Positions 45,583-57,889 of a stretch of 64,000 nt of DNA are shown here, in pieces (position 1 is the stretch's first letter; each line of letters opens with the position of its first letter). The translations under genes were made by a program, and so were the position numbers. Below the pieces are notes generated by a model that saw nothing but the letters and a program-made list of their open reading frames with translations, had not been told where the DNA came from and made no database searches. The DNA comes from Theobroma cacao (Eukaryota > Streptophyta > Magnoliopsida > Malvales > Malvaceae), in the NCBI RefSeq assembly GCF_000208745.1, contig NC_030851.1, forward strand, positions 25,065,405 to 25,129,404, read 5' to 3'.

Positions 45583-46599
45583 TGGTGTTAGAAATATATG
45601 TTACTAGTTTTGTATCTTTTCTTACACAATTGTTTACTTTTATTATTATTATTATTTAAAAATCTTGATATGTTATTATAATATTTTAATTTATATTTAA
45701 AATATTTAAATGTATGTTAAAATGGCATGTTTTTGTTAACATTTTTTATTGTAAACATGTGTGGGACTTAGTCTTGATTCTTACATTTTGATGATGATTT
45801 TGATAGTTTGTTTTAATTTCTTTTAGCTTATATGACATATTTTTGTTAATATTTTTTATTGTAAACATGAATGGGAATTAGTCTTAATTCTTATATTTTG
45901 ATGATGATTTTGATAGTTTATTTCAATCTCTTTTAGCTTATGTATGAATATTTTGTTATATTGTAGGAATAATAGTTAAAGGGAAGTATTCAAAACCAAG
46001 ACCTCAAGCAACAAATGCCTTTGGATCTATGTTGTCACTTACAAATGATGGTGCATTTCTTAATCCATCAACTCATCCACAGAGATAGCAGGCCAATGAT
46101 TTGCCCTCAAAGCCACCTTCTTCGTTTGATGCATCTGCAAAGCAGTAATCAATATGACATTTGCCCACGATTCTCATGGATACACATCCGTTGATTTAGA
46201 AGTAAGTGGAGATGGTACAGCCTTAAGGTCGAGGGGTAGAGGGTTTGGTGTAGGAATATATACACCTATAAATCCAACTCAAAGATTGCATATAACTCTT
46301 CTTGGAGATAGGTATATTATTTTATACTGTAATGAAATAGTTATATCTCATATATATTTTAAAGCAATAATTTTCTTTTATCTTGTGGTAGTACTTTTTT
46401 TGAGACAACGGTCACCACAACAATAACAAGATTCACATAAAATCACTTCCACAGTCCATGGCTGACATGGAAGAAAATCCCTAATAACGTTAAGGATTTA
46501 ATGTTTAAGAAATTAGAGGTATATGTTTATTATTCAATTAAATTATAACTTTTTGTTTTTAATTATGTATTAAATTTTTTATTTAATCTATTATTTTGT

Positions 46600-47640
46600 T
46601 ATAGGAAAAATTTGCTTAGACTTTAAATGAAGATTTTTTGGTTCAACGAATATGGAATAAAATTTGGTCTAATAGACTAAGAGACATGTTTTCAGAAGAG
46701 AGGACACAAGCAAAGAAAGAAGCCAACACAGAAAACATCATGGACTACAAAAGCATGTCAAGGTAATGGATCACAAATAAAGTTTGGGATGCTTTTATTT
46801 ATACGGTATGGGTATAGAATAATGAAAAAACGAATCGAAACAAGCAAGGAGGAATTGTTTAATGTAAAAAGAAGGAAGCATTACAAAGCACATTGGTGGT
46901 TCAATTCCATTCCTTGTTCATGCAAAAAGGATGATATGAATTTATATTTATTCGTTATGCTTTACATACTACGACTTCCCATATTCTAATATGCTTTACA
47001 TATTTTGTAAAATAAACGCATTATGATTTAGTATAGTTGTAAATGAATGCAGGCAAATGAGATGAATAGAGATGTTAGCTTTGAGGAAGCATTCAACAGC
47101 ACTCATAGATGTTTAAGGGGTCATGGTGATTTCATAGACAATAAGTCTAAAACTATTAATGTACATAAAAAAATTGATCGATTTTTACTCCAAAGTTAAC
47201 AATAAAATTATATACTAATTATTTTTCCTTTTTTATTTGTAAGAAACATATATTGCTGCATTATCACAAAAGTACGGCGAGAATTCATCATCACAGCCAA
47301 AATTTGATCCGCATGCTTGGATTGAAGAAATTGGAGGGATGAGGACTATATGCACTCATGTGCATGGGTTTGGTTCTCGGAGGCCTACTACAACTATACT
47401 TAATGATGCAACAACATCTGAGCCAACAGTTAACCCTTGCATCGGTTTTGATATTAGGTTAGAAAAAAAATTGGAAAATTTATCAAATAACATGAGTCAG
47501 ATGCGTGAGCAAATGATGTAACATTTTGGAGCCATGAATGAATTTATGGCAAGTATAAAAGCAATGATGACAAAGAAGCATTCAAAAGAAGGCCATGTGA
47601 GTACTTTAAGTTCATATTCTAACGAGTAAGGTGACATCTC
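46600..47640 (+). pseudogene. CACTA TnpA/Transposase_24-like gene, fragmented
   Basis: Pieces in different frames fit the plant Transposase_24 (PF03004-type) family: RLRDMFSEERTQAKKEAN near 46680, NEMNRDVSFEEAFNSTHRCL with HGDFIDNKSK near 47060-47150, and a C-terminal coiled-coil-like stretch (KKLENLSNNMSQMREQMM, 47465-47518). It lies downstream of TNP2, the usual order. Upstream 45960-46440 may hold its 5' exons. The TnpA-type protein would bind the subterminal motifs; this copy looks dead. Confidence 0.6.
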
Positions 47641-47859
47641 ATGATAATAGTCTATTTTTCGAATTTGACTTAAATACTTTTTTTAATATGGCATACAATA
47701 GCACATTTAACTTTATTTTTATACATATATGTTGTGTGTTTGTAATGATTTTTAATTCTGCCAACTCGACTTTGAATTAAGTATTTTAATTGCATGTTAA
47801 TTGTAAGCTGCGTAGATTATTTTTATTAATTTGTAATTATGATTATTTTAATAACAAAA

Positions 47860-48408
47860 TATGCATTTTTGGGGATTCCTGCGGAATTTTTTGTTGGTAG
47901 AGTGCTTCCAATGGCAAATTCCGTTGGAAATTACCGATGGATTTTTCAACGAAAATTTTCGTTGGTATTGGTTTCCAACGAAAAATTTCGAAGGAAAATC
48001 CGTTTGAAACTCCATTGGTAATTTCCAACGAAAAATTTCGTTGGAAATCCATTGATAATTTTCAAAGGAAACTTCCGTCGGACATCCGTTGGAAACTTCC
48101 AATAGAAAATTTCGTCAATAAATTTGTTGGAATTTTTGTGTTTTAGGATGGATTTTGTGAAAAATAATATATCAAAATTTAGTTCTTTCTCAACAAATTT
48201 ATGTATATTTCTAACAGAAATTCCATCGAAATTCTCCGATGGAGTTGCGACAGATTTTTGATGAAAAGTATTTTTGACAACCCTTTCAGAGACTAAATTT
48301 CCAACGGAAAATTCTATTAGAAATTTGTTGAAAAAAGTATTTCCAATAGAAATTTAACTATTGCTTACGAAAAAAATTTCGTCAGAAAAAGTCTGTTTTT
48401 TTGTAGTG
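47860..48408. repeat. CACTA 3' subterminal motif array and terminal repeat
   Basis: Dense alternating copies of TTCCAACGAAAAATTTCG, TCCGTTGGAAA, TTTCGTTGGAAAT and TCCGTCGGACATC run from 47905 to 48390 in both orientations, ending CTGTTTTTTTGTAGTG at 48408. Five overlapping ORFs in all frames here only read through the repeats. Confidence 0.85.
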
Positions 48409-49240
48409 AGTGAAGCTAATTGCTTAGCAACATATGAGCTCAACAACTTTGAGTTTTTGTTGGGCATGACTATTTGGTATGATATATTGTTTGTTGTTAA
48501 CTCTGTTAGTAAAAATTTGCAATCAAAAGATGTGTATTGATGTTGCTATAGAACAATTAAAAGGTCTTTTTATTTTTTTGAAAAATATAAAGAAGATGGA
48601 TTTGTATATGTTATGATTTCTTCTAAAGATATTGCATCTAAAATAAACATTGAATCTAAATTTTGTGATACACGTATCGTTCGTAGAAAACAATAATTTG
48701 ATGAGAATGTTGATAATGAAATAAATAGATCTCTTGAAGAGTTATTTAGAATTGATTACTTTTTATATATATTAGATCAAGCAATTTTTTCACTCCAAAG
48801 TAGATTTAAACAATTTAAAATATATGAAAATATTTTTGATTTTCTATTTAGCTGTAAAAAGTTGAAGTCATTAGTTGATAATAGTATGAAAGAATATTGC
48901 CTTAATCTTGAATGTTCCCTAAAATACAACAAATATTCTGATATTAATGGTTTAGATTTATTTTCAAAGTTAAAAATTTTAAAAGAAATTATATAAATGG
49001 AAGAACACAATTCAATTGACATACTTAATTATATAAGAAAACTCGATTCTTTTCCAAATGCATATATTGCTTTTAAAATAATGTTAACAATTTCGGTAAG
49101 TGTTGCTTCAGGAGAAAAAAACTTTTCAAAACTAAAATTAATAAAATTTTATTTAAGATCAATAATTTCTCAATAAAGATTAAAAAGATTGACTATATTA
49201 TCAATTGAAAAAAAAATATTAGAAAAATTTAATTAAAAAT
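48409..49240 (+). pseudogene. hAT transposase, C-terminal part
   Basis: The frame continues from the 35063 break: EANCLATYELNNFEFLLGMT, IWYDILFVVNSVSKNLQSKD, then a coiled segment (EQLKGLFIFLKNIKKDGF). The hAT C-terminal dimerisation region lies near 49000-49190 (YIAFKIMLTISVSVASGEKN with FSKLKLIKFYLRS). Several stops interrupt it (about 48538, 48695, 48994, 49175). Together with 33770-35063 it makes one ZMYM1-like transposase. Confidence 0.75.
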
Positions 49241-49360
49241 TTTGTATCCAAAATGTTATAAGAATAAAATTTTAATAATTTTCTTAATTTTAATCAAAAA
49301 ACTTTATTTGAATATTTCGTTTACAGTTTTTAAATTTATTGAGTCAGTCCTACTTAAAAG

Positions 49361-50191
49361 AGCCATGTGTGGCTCCTTTTTGTTGCTTCACCCACGCATC
49401 TAAGCTTCCACTTCCCTTTTAGCCATAAGCTTCTTGACTCTTTAGCTTGGAGTAGTGTTGGTGGAGGTTTACGAGGAAGACAAAGTTATTTCTGGCATTT
49501 AAACAGTCGCCAACTGCAACTTTTAACCAACTTTTTAAAACTTTCGCCTTGTGTCATGGTGTTTGAAGGAGGGAAGTAACCAATGCTGGCCTTGTTGCTA
49601 ATTTTTTTCTTAATTTCAACAAAAAAAATTTATTTCATTTAAATATTTAGTTTTAAATATTATTGAGCCGCCCTTACATGTGGGGCCTTGGTTACTACAG
49701 CATCCCCTTTCTAATCTACTTGCAATCTCTCCATTCCATATATATTATCATGTTTTCTTTTGTTTCTTTTGGATCAAATTATTTAAATTTTTGATTTTAT
49801 TTTAAAATAAATACTAATTAATTTCGACTATTATAGCATTCTATAATCTATAGTATAAAATTTTGGTTGGGTGGCGGGACTTTTTCAATTCTTCCTAAAT
49901 GGAGCGGGTGGAAATTAAGATAATGTTGTACCAATGAAGAAGGGGCGGACTTCCCTTCCCTTGTGGGGCACCGGTTGACTTAACTGTGCAATTGGACGTC
50001 TATATTGATGACTACAGCTGAGTGGACCTTCCCTACCATTTCATCCAAAACCAAACCATAAGCCTTGAATCATATGTCTCCTTCAATGTTCTGACATGTT
50101 CATCGTGACAGAAATCGGATGCCAGATTGGGTTATTTTCGTTCTTCGACATCTGATTCTTCTTCTCTGGTTCAACGATTCATAACTTTCTC
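49361..50191 (+). other. upstream region of LRK10-like gene C, with a possible short hAT-derived end
   Basis: No gene is called; the ORF at 49367-49579 shows no motif. At 49600-49680 a stretch resembling the hAT 3' end recurs (TTTAAATATTTAG...ATTATTGAGCCGCCCTTA). About 350 bp upstream of the ATG the DNA becomes less AT-rich. No convincing TATA box was identified near 50192. Confidence 0.4.
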
Positions 50192-53068
50192 ATGCGTTTC
50201 AAATTATCCTTCCTTTCGCTCATGAATATATATATTCTAATATTTTTCTTCGTACTAAGAAAATCTCTTGCGGTAGATGAAAACTTTACAGTCTGCAGCG
50301 AGCCAAGTACTTGTGGTAGGCATAACATAAAGTTCCCATTCTTCATCCAGGAACGTAGATGTGGTTATCCCGCATTCAACATCTCCTGCAGAAACAGCAC
50401 AGACCCAATCCTTAGCTTGCCTGATGGCGACTATATCATCCATGATATCTTTTATCAGAACCAATCTTTTCAGGTGTCAAAAGCTGTTGCTTTCGATAGA
50501 GATGCCGTTTGCAGCCATTCAATCCCCAACATATCCATTCCTGAAGACTGGCTTTCTCTGGCCCCAAACCAAGCAGAAATATTTTTGCTCTTCAATTGCA
50601 ACTTAACCGTGCCATCGACCTGGGAACTTTCACAGCACAAGGTTAATTGTTCTGCTGAAAATGAAACTAATGCAACTTTGGCACTGTTCAATAATGATCC
50701 TAAGCTGAATTTTGCTTCAAAGTATTGTAATAAAACGGTGCTGGCGCCTGTGGCTTTTTATGAAGGAGAGCAAGGTGTTGAAAGTATGCTGAACCGAGGG
50801 TTTGTGCTGAAGTGGATAGCGAGCGACTGTAGCATTTGTGAGGCGAGCGGGGGCAAGTGTGGATTTGATTATAGTACCTACCATTTCAAGTGCTTTTGCC
50901 CAGATAGGCCTCACGCATGGCATTGTACTCCTGGTATGTTCTTTTCAAGATCTAGAAGGAAAAAGAAAAAAAGAACTTTGAAATCTCAATATATACAACC
51001 AAGTAGGATAAAACTAGGAGAAAGCTTGATTTATCAACTTAATTGTTCCTGGCGGGGATTTATCATGAATCTACATATGTTGAAAAGTTCAAAAACATCA
51101 GAGAAGTTTTTAAAATTAGGGGATTTTGAAAAGAGATTGAGAAATTTGGTATGATTTCGGCAGGGGTTTTAGCTTTTCTGCTTGTTCTAGGTTTGTTTGC
51201 TGCAAAAAGATGTGATGTTCTTGGATTTACCGTTTTAGGTTAGACTTTTGTTCTGTGAAGGATCAGTTCACCTATGTCTGACTTTAGGATTGATCCTTGC
51301 TTTTTATAGCCTTTTGTGCAGAGATTTTGTAATCGTAAAGCCAAGGTTCCCCCACCAGGTTCCCGATGCCATCAAAGTCTTTGGTTTAGGCTTCTGTGGC
51401 AATGGATGAATAAATTCCGCTTTTCAAAAAAAACAAAAAAAGTAGAGATGGGGTGATGAACAGAGAAGATCTTTAAATTAAGATTTTGGTCATGCACTCC
51501 GTATCTAATGGACTGAATCAAAATTACCTGGGTTATAACCGGTAGAAGTTATTAAGAATATATTTCAATTTCTCAAAAAAATTCACCCGTTGAAATTCCA
51601 TCATTCTACCGTCTACAACAATCAGTGTTGATAGAAAAAAACCCAGTCCAGAGAATTTTTAACAGGGTATTCATTTGTATTTCGTTGTTCATGTTGCAGG
51701 AAATTCTACTGGTTTTACCATAAAAGTTGCAGCAGGTAATGTACACAGCAGAGTCATCAAGCGATTTAACTTGTTTTGTTGAATAATCGCTAATTAGATT
51801 ACACTTTTCACTCTTATTAACAATAACTAAATTGCTTCAATGAGCATATCTAAAAGTTCAATTTTGATCTCATTAAAATGACATTCAAATTTTATCAATG
51901 TAACATTTTGAAAGAATTTGACTGAGAAGTTTATGAATAAACCCTGTCTTTCAATGCAGCTTCTTCAATTGCTGGAATTGTAGTGTTGATTATTCTGGCC
52001 TTCTGCTTTATAAAAAAATTCTCATCAGAGGATAGCATGTTTAATCGGAAGACCAAAACAGAAGCAGATAAGAAGATTGAAGCCTTCCTAAAGGACAACG
52101 TGTTCCTAGCTCCAAAAAGGTACAGACATTCGGACATCAAGAAGATAACCAACTCATTCCAATATAAATTAGGTCAAGGAGGCTATGGCGACGTTTACAG
52201 AGGGAAGCTACTTGATGGACGACATGTAGCAGTCAAGATTTTGAAAAAATCACAAAGGAATGGGGAAGAATTTATGAATGAGGTGGCAAGCATTAGCAGA
52301 ACTTCCCATGTGAACGTAGTCACTCTTTTAGGCTTCTGTTTTGAGGGTCGCCGGAGGGCTCTCATCTATGAGTTTGTGCCAAATGGATCACTCGAGAAGT
52401 TCATATTTCAAGAGAAGGCAGGCCATCGTCAATTAGAGTGGGAAACCTTGTACCAAATTGCAGTTGGCATAGCCAGAGGGTTACAATATTTGCATCGTGG
52501 TTGTAAGACACGTATTCTGCATTTTGACATCAAGCCTCACAACATTCTCCTTGATGCTGACTTCTGTCCAAAGATATCTGATTTCGGCCTTGCTAAATTG
52601 TGTCCCGAAAAAGAAAGCGCTATTTCGATGACTGGCGCGAGAGGAACTGCCGGATATATTGCTCCTGAAGTATTTTCCAGGAACTTTGGACGGGTGTCTC
52701 ACAAGTCTGATGTCTATAGTTATGGGATGATGATTTTAGAGACGGTTGGTGGAAGAAAAAACATTAATGTCGAAGTTGATCGCACCAGTGAGATATATTT
52801 TCCACATTGGATCCATGATCGTATAGAGTTGGATGAAGAACTAGGATTGCAGGGTATTATAGATGGAGATGATCAAGAGAGAGTAAGGAAGATGATAATA
52901 GTGAGCTTGTGGTGCATACAGACCGACCCATCAAACCGCCCACCAATGAGTAGAGTGGTAGAAATGATGGAAGGGAACATTGATTCCCTCAACATCCCAC
53001 CCAAGCCTTTCTTGTCGTCACCTCCAACATCGCCAGATGCAAATTCCACTAGTAGACTAATAGCCTGA
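50192..53068 (+). CDS. LRK10-like receptor-like protein kinase (gene C), 3 exons
   Basis: Exons 50192-50933, 51700-51735 and 51960-53068 join in frame (phase 1 twice) to about 628 aa. Introns are 766 and 224 bp with GT/AG ends. The start ATG opens a hydrophobic signal (residues 1-27). The ectodomain has a galacturonan-binding WAK-type part (C35, C41, C57, C66; IKFPFFIQERRCGYPAFNIS) and a WAK-associated C-terminal part (SDCSICEASGGKCGFD), with many N-glycosylation sites. The membrane helix is about 261-280. The kinase has GQGGYG (332-337 or one off), VAVK lysine about 352, HFDIKPHN (about 447-454), DFG (about 467-469) and [13 protein letters not shown] makes it non-RD. It is the closest kinase in the window to gene A, but its ectodomain is longer and different. 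It lies just beyond the hAT/CACTA nest, on the same strand as A and B. The reading frame is intact. Confidence 0.9.
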
Positions 53069-53588
53069 CATTGTTAATTCAATTTAAGCCTGGTTATAGC
53101 TTATACCTCTTGGAATTTTGGCAGTGTTTGTTCTTAGTTCATTACATAGGGTGCCTGCTCATATCTGATAGAAATGCTAGATTTGTATTTGTAAGTTTGA
53201 CATTGTCTCTTTCTATGTTGGAGCTTTAAAGTAATACTTACTTTCTTGTATGAAAGTGTGTTTGCATATATGGATGACACAGATAAAGTTTATACGCGCT
53301 AATTAAAAGCTTTAAGGAAAATTATCATAACAAAGCAAATATAATGTACATACAAATTTTTCCTTGAAATTTCTTGACTTGAAAAATTATGAAACAAATA
53401 TCAAATATTTGGTGTGAGTTATAATCTCTAGAATTCCTTTGATTAATTTATTCACTTTGTCTTCAAGAGTCTTGACAACTTGACCTTAATCACGAATTTC
53501 GCTTGATCTTCGCTTTAAAGGTCTTGACGACTTGATCTTGATTACGAACTATACATTATATACTATACTTGCTTGATGGCTTGATCAC
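53069..53588 (+). other. 3' flank of gene C
   Basis: Contains the probable 3' UTR. At 53460-53580 two copies of a CTTGA.GACTTGA(C/T)CTT(A/G)AT(C/T)ACGAA-like phrase stand about 70 bp apart. No gene. Confidence 0.4.
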
Positions 53589-54210
53589 TGTCACGACCCA
53601 AATTTCGGACCATGACCGGTGCATGGGCCCAATGGACGTAGTCCACTAAGCCCAAGAAAGCTTATTAATATAACCTTTTCATCATTCCATTAAAAGTTGC
53701 TAAGTCACATTTTATAACTTTAAATCAAAATAATACTAAACATTGCCATCTCATAGTGGCATACCAATCAAAGAGTACATATATTATCTAAACTTAATTT
53801 AATAATTTACATCAGTTTGTTTATACACAACAAAAGAGTACTTGACTTCCAGCGAAGAGACTCGGACGAATGTACAGCTACTGAATGCCGAGACACCTAC
53901 CAAGGGTCGAATATACGAAGACACTTCGACCTAGTTACCAACTGCCTCGTGATTGGAAAACATGAAGTTGAAAACGGTGAGTATAAACCCAGTGAGTGAA
54001 CAAGAAAGGAACAAGCATACCACAAAGAATGTTTAGCAAAATCATGATGCATTCATTTTTCAAAACAATGCAATTTGTTTTAGTTCTTATTAAACCCCTC
54101 ATGTAAACCCCACATGAGTAAATCACTTTATGAAAAAGATCCATGCTCAACAAAGGGTTTGGAGAGTGAAAACTTAAATAGCATTCATGCGAATCAGGTC
54201 AAAATAAACG

Positions 54211-54597
54211 ACGGGTCCTCGCTGCAACGGAAAGGGTAGCTACAGCGAGAATGAATTTTTGCTGCAGCGACACTTGATTTAAATTATCAACTAACCGAGG
54301 GTTTCTCACTAAACCTCTTCATTTTAAACTTAATTCATTTATTCCTTAATGTTGGAAGTCCATGCCCAACTATGGTACTAAAGAAATGAAAAATAGGGTA
54401 GCAACTATACCAAATGAGGAGCAAAACAAAAAGTTTTTTGTTGCAGCGAAAATAAATCTCGTTGCAGTGAAATTTTTGGTCTCAAAATAGAAAGTTTCTC
54501 GCTGCAACGAGAAGCTACAGTAACATTCTCGCTACAGCGAGATTTCGGCCAACACCACCCCTCCAAACTTGAGAGTTTCTCGCTGCAGCGAGAAACA
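54211..54597. repeat. cluster of TCGCTGCAGCGA palindromes in the LTR
   Basis: Variants at 54218 (CTCGCTGCAACGG), 54241 (TACAGCGAGAA), 54260 (TGCTGCAGCGAC), 54442 (TTGCAGCGAAA), 54459 (CTCGTTGCAGTGAA), 54499 (TCGCTGCAACGAGAAG), 54528 (TCTCGCTACAGCGAGA) and 54579 (TCTCGCTGCAGCGAGA). Several are perfect 14-16-bp palindromes. Confidence 0.85.
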
Positions 54598-54735
54598 GGG
54601 CACCAGCAAAAAAATTCCATTCCCTTCAAGAAAAAGCCATCATGATGTGTTAACAAAACAACATGAAACACATATAAATTCCCAAAATTCAACCAGTCAA
54701 ATTCTCACATTTTGCATTACAACCATATACCATAT

Positions 54736-54930
54736 ATGTATATATATATATATCAATCATCATGCACACCCTCCCATCATCATCAACTTCTATGCATCGG
54801 CTTATGTGCACTCCCACTCGCACATAGTCGGGTCAGCATTGGCTTATGTGCACTCCTACTCGCACATAGCCGGGTCAATATCATTACACAATATTATTTA
54901 TATATATATATATATGTATATATATATCAA
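54736..54930. repeat. two (AT)n microsatellites
   Basis: TATATATATATATATATCA at about 54736-54754 and a longer TATATATATATATATGTATA run at about 54899-54928, within the LTR element. ORFs over them are low-complexity. Confidence 0.85.
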
Positions 54931-56077
54931 CATAATGTAGTAATACAACAATCCATAACAGTCACATGTCACACATAGAGACAATTTATCAAAGGCTTGT
55001 TCCCAAGGAACCCTTTTTAAGAGAGATTGAATAAATCATTCACATTCCCAAAACTATTTTTGAAATGCAAGTTCACTCACTGGTATCTTGTTGAACCTTT
55101 TGTCGACTCTACTTCTCTAATTGTCCAAATGGAGTGATGGGGCTTCGTTGGAACCTATTATCACATTAGCATTACCATTAATTCAAGCCACACACTTATA
55201 AATTCTAAAAGCTTTTTCTTAGCTAGCTTTAATGGCCATTTAAATGACTATCTATTCTCATTACCCTTATCACTCTAAAATGAATGAACAACCCCAACTA
55301 CCAATTCACCCCCAAATCTAAACACTAATCATTCTCAACACTAAAATCAACTTTAGTTTACTACTCACTTTAATAGCTTTGTAACCTTGAAATTCTTTCC
55401 AACAATTCCCAAGCTATTATAAGGGCTTTCTTTCTCTTTCTCTCTCTAAACACCTAACTAGTGAGAGAAAGTATGAAAGTGAGATTTTTCAAGGGTTTTA
55501 AAGTGAGAAAGTGAAAGGGCACAAGGGTTCTAGTCAAAAGAGCACAAAAGTATGAAAATTAGAGCTAGAGAGAGAAAATTATGAAAATTTCATACCAAGC
55601 TTCCATGGAGGATGGAAGCAACGTGAGATGGAAAAAGAAGAAGGAGAAAAGTTGTTGGAGAATGTAGAAGCTACTGGAAGGAAGAGATATTTATAGCCTA
55701 TGCTTATCCACTCTACTTAAATTACCAAAATGCCCCTCCACAAATTAGCTTGTTCTCCTCCAACCTTTTATGCAATCTTTTTACTTCTTTAACACTAGGA
55801 CAAGGTCCATAATGGTCTAGAAATGACCATTTATTAAAAATTCTAACTCGAGGTGAAAAATAACCATTTTGCCCCTACCATGAAAATCATCAAAATTTTT
55901 ATTTCCTTGTCATTTTACCCATATTTTCATCATTCATTTACGCCTTAGGCCTACTTAAGCCTTAATATTGTTTAAAACTTACTTTTAGGGGCTTACTAAG
56001 TAAATGACGAATTTACCCCTGATTAGTGCTATCGAGTGTACTTCTATCTATGAGTCTATAAAGGTCAAGGTCTCACA

Positions 56078-57222
56078 ATTGTGAACTTTGCTGCCACTTG
56101 ATATCTTAACTTAAGAAACCTTCTACTCTTTTCGAGCTTCGAAATGCTCTTGTTGTTCAATTTATTACTCATTTGCAAGTATACGTATCGTAAAAATAAT
56201 ATAATGATAAGTAAAGTGCCAGTCCCATAAGAAATTGGATTAATTTTTACTATTAATTACTAAAATTACATACCCTATTTTTATCCAAATATTAAAAATT
56301 GAATTAAAAAGCAAAACTTAAAAACTAAAACTACTCTAAATTTACTCATCAAAATTGCTTTTCTAAACTTGATTTACTTTTAGACCTAAGATTATGATGT
56401 TTTTCAATACTTCATTTGATTATTGTCTCTCTCTCTCTCTTAACTTAACTTAATGGATTAAGTTGCTAACCTAGAGTCTTAAATTATTTATAAGTCTCTG
56501 TCAAGTTTCCTATAAAAATATCTCTCCCAATTAATTTATTATATGTCTATGCAAATTAAATTAAAGACTAATTCATTAAGTTCGTGCTCTAATACTGGCT
56601 ACGTATGGCTTATAGGTGTATGTTTACCCTATATGCAATCAAATCACCTAATCAACTAAGTGTATTTGATCATACGTTATTCTATTCAAGGTCTCCCTAA
56701 ATCTCCTTCATCAAAGTTTAACCTAGGTTTCCAATTCAATCTAATTGGTGATCAAGGAATTAGAAGCATTAAGAACTGAATAAAATAAACAAATTAAATC
56801 CATCAAACATAAGTAAAAGAGAGATAAATAAATTAGACTAGGTATTGAGTTCAATCATAATCTTAGATTAATAATTTAGTTTCTCATCAAATCACACGTC
56901 ATCATCAAATCATATGTCATCATCAAATTAAGTTTAAACATTCAAGTCAAACTAAGAAAAAAAATAAGAGAATAACAAAGGATGATAGAACCCAAGAATT
57001 TATAATCTTGATCTTCCAAATCTTTTTGAATCCTTCAAATTCTTCTTAGCTTCAATGACTTTGCGACTTGATTCTTAGTTGTCAATCTGGTGTTTCATTT
57101 TTTTTTTAAAAAAAAGGTCTTTTGAAAGGTTATTTTTATAGAGCTTTGAAGTTAGCCTAAGTTAAGTGAAGAAAGAAGTCAATTTTAACTAGGATTTACT
57201 CATCAGACTACGTGGGTCGCGG
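56078..57222. repeat. older non-coding repeat, left part, interrupted by the gypsy element
   Basis: Non-coding. It includes TTGCAAGTATACGTATCGTA and AGTGCCAGTCCCATAAG (56175-56235), phrases I associate with LTRs of plant retroelements, and a CTCTCTCTCTCTC tract near 56430. It ends at ACGTGGGTCGCGG (57222), and the reading CGCGG/TGCGGCCTCAACCCA at 62926 suggests that it continues on the far side of the gypsy element. Confidence 0.45.
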
Positions 57223-57801
57223 TGTCATGAACTACTCTCCTTCGCTTAATTATATGATAGTTTGTTGCAACACTTGATTAAACGCTTCCACACAAGCCAA
57301 CCAATAACTCATTTATATTTGATCAAACATCAACAATAACAACAAATTAGACTAAGGCAACGCACATCGAAATCATAAGGCATACCAAATGCCATATAGG
57401 TAACCACTGAGACCAAATAAGAAAAAATGTTTTATTAATATGAAAATGAGTACAAAGGGACCAAGACACATCATCGTCAGGCCATGGAGGCAGCCTTAGA
57501 TGATTTGCTACAAACATATCTTTACTAGTGAGGCAGCCCAACAATCCATCGACTGCTCACCGTCTATAAACAGTTAACGAAATTTTACATGTATTCTACC
57601 AATAACCATTATAATGTTTGAAATGAGGCATTCCTTTCTTAAAGGGTCTTTCCCCCTAAAGACATAACAAGTATTTTTAGAAATGTTACGATGAGCCATT
57701 ACAATGTTTGAAAAGGGAACATTTCCCTCACAAGTACAAAAGGCTCAATCTCTTAAACAACTCTAACTTGTTACAGTCCGAGACAAGGTTGGCTCATGAC
57801 A
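57223..57801 (-). repeat. 3' LTR of the gypsy element (579 bp)
   Basis: On the + strand it starts TGTCATGAACTACTC and ends GGTTGGCTCATGACA. It aligns along its length with 62357-62925 (for example ACATCAACAATA.CAACAAAT, GAGACCAAATAAG.GAAAATG, TTTGAAAA.GGGA.CATTTCC). The ORF at 57347-57544 lies inside the LTR and is matched by 62480-62677; neither is a gene. Confidence 0.9.
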
Positions 57802-57815
57802 TCCTCCCCCACTCA
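57802..57815 (-). other. polypurine tract of the gypsy element
   Basis: On the - strand GAGTGGGGGAGGA stands directly before the 3' LTR, the expected plus-strand priming site. Confidence 0.75.
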
Positions 57816-57889
57816 ATCTGTCGATGTCTTCATTGATTGGTTAGCTTGGAATTCTTTAATCTTCTACTGAAAGGTGCAGATATCAACTT

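Larger units (their letters stand above)
35064..48408 (+). mobile_element. CACTA (En/Spm) DNA transposon, 13.3 kb, with captured gene exons
   Basis: The 3' end reads, as reverse complement, CACTACAAAAAAACAGACTT. The 5' end reads CATGACAAAAAAATTGACTT, the same terminal repeat with mutations in the first bases. AGT stands directly outside both ends (35061-35063 and 48409-48411), the 3-bp duplication expected for CACTA. Both termini have subterminal arrays of a CAACGGAAATT-like motif. Inside are a TNP2-type transposase (41954-45582), a TnpA/Transposase_24-like gene (about 46600-47640), both broken, and exons resembling a phosphatidylinositol 4-kinase. It lies in the transposase of a hAT element. 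Confidence 0.9.
32669..49352 (+). mobile_element. hAT superfamily DNA transposon (ZMYM1/TTF type), split by a CACTA element
   Basis: The left end CAAGACTGGCCCTTAGG, then AAGGGCTCTAGGCCC, and the right end TTGAGTCAGTCCTA are of the kind seen in ZMYM-like hAT elements. The flanks CTTAAAGA (32661-32668) and CTTAAAAG (49353-49360) look like an aged 8-bp target duplication. Without the CACTA element and its duplicated AGT the unit is about 3.3 kb, normal for hAT. It encodes one transposase, now in two parts (33880-35063 and 48409-49240). Confidence 0.75.
53589..56077 (+). mobile_element. LTR-like element of the 27772 family
   Basis: It begins TGTCACGACCCAAATTTCGG and ends AAGGTCAAGGTCTCACA. The first 400 bp and the last 700 bp parallel the 27772-30035 element (GGTGCATGGGCCCAATGG, GTATAAACCCAGTGAGTGAA, AAGTTCACTCACTGGTATCT, CACCTAACTAGTGAGAGAAA, GCCCCTACCATGAAAATCAT). 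No gag or pol frame. No clean target duplication was found (ATCAC against ATTGT). It holds the TCTCGCTGCAGCGAGA palindrome cluster and an internal pair of TGTGCACTCC(C/T)ACTCGCACATAG phrases (54806, 54848). Confidence 0.7.

Noticed and set aside
47839..48146. Several overlapping ORFs on both strands
   Set aside because: All are translations of the CACTA 3' subterminal motif array.
57347..57544. 65-aa ORF on the - strand, with a near copy at 62480-62677
   Set aside because: The two are the same part of the two gypsy LTRs. Conservation is due to LTR duplication, not protein coding.
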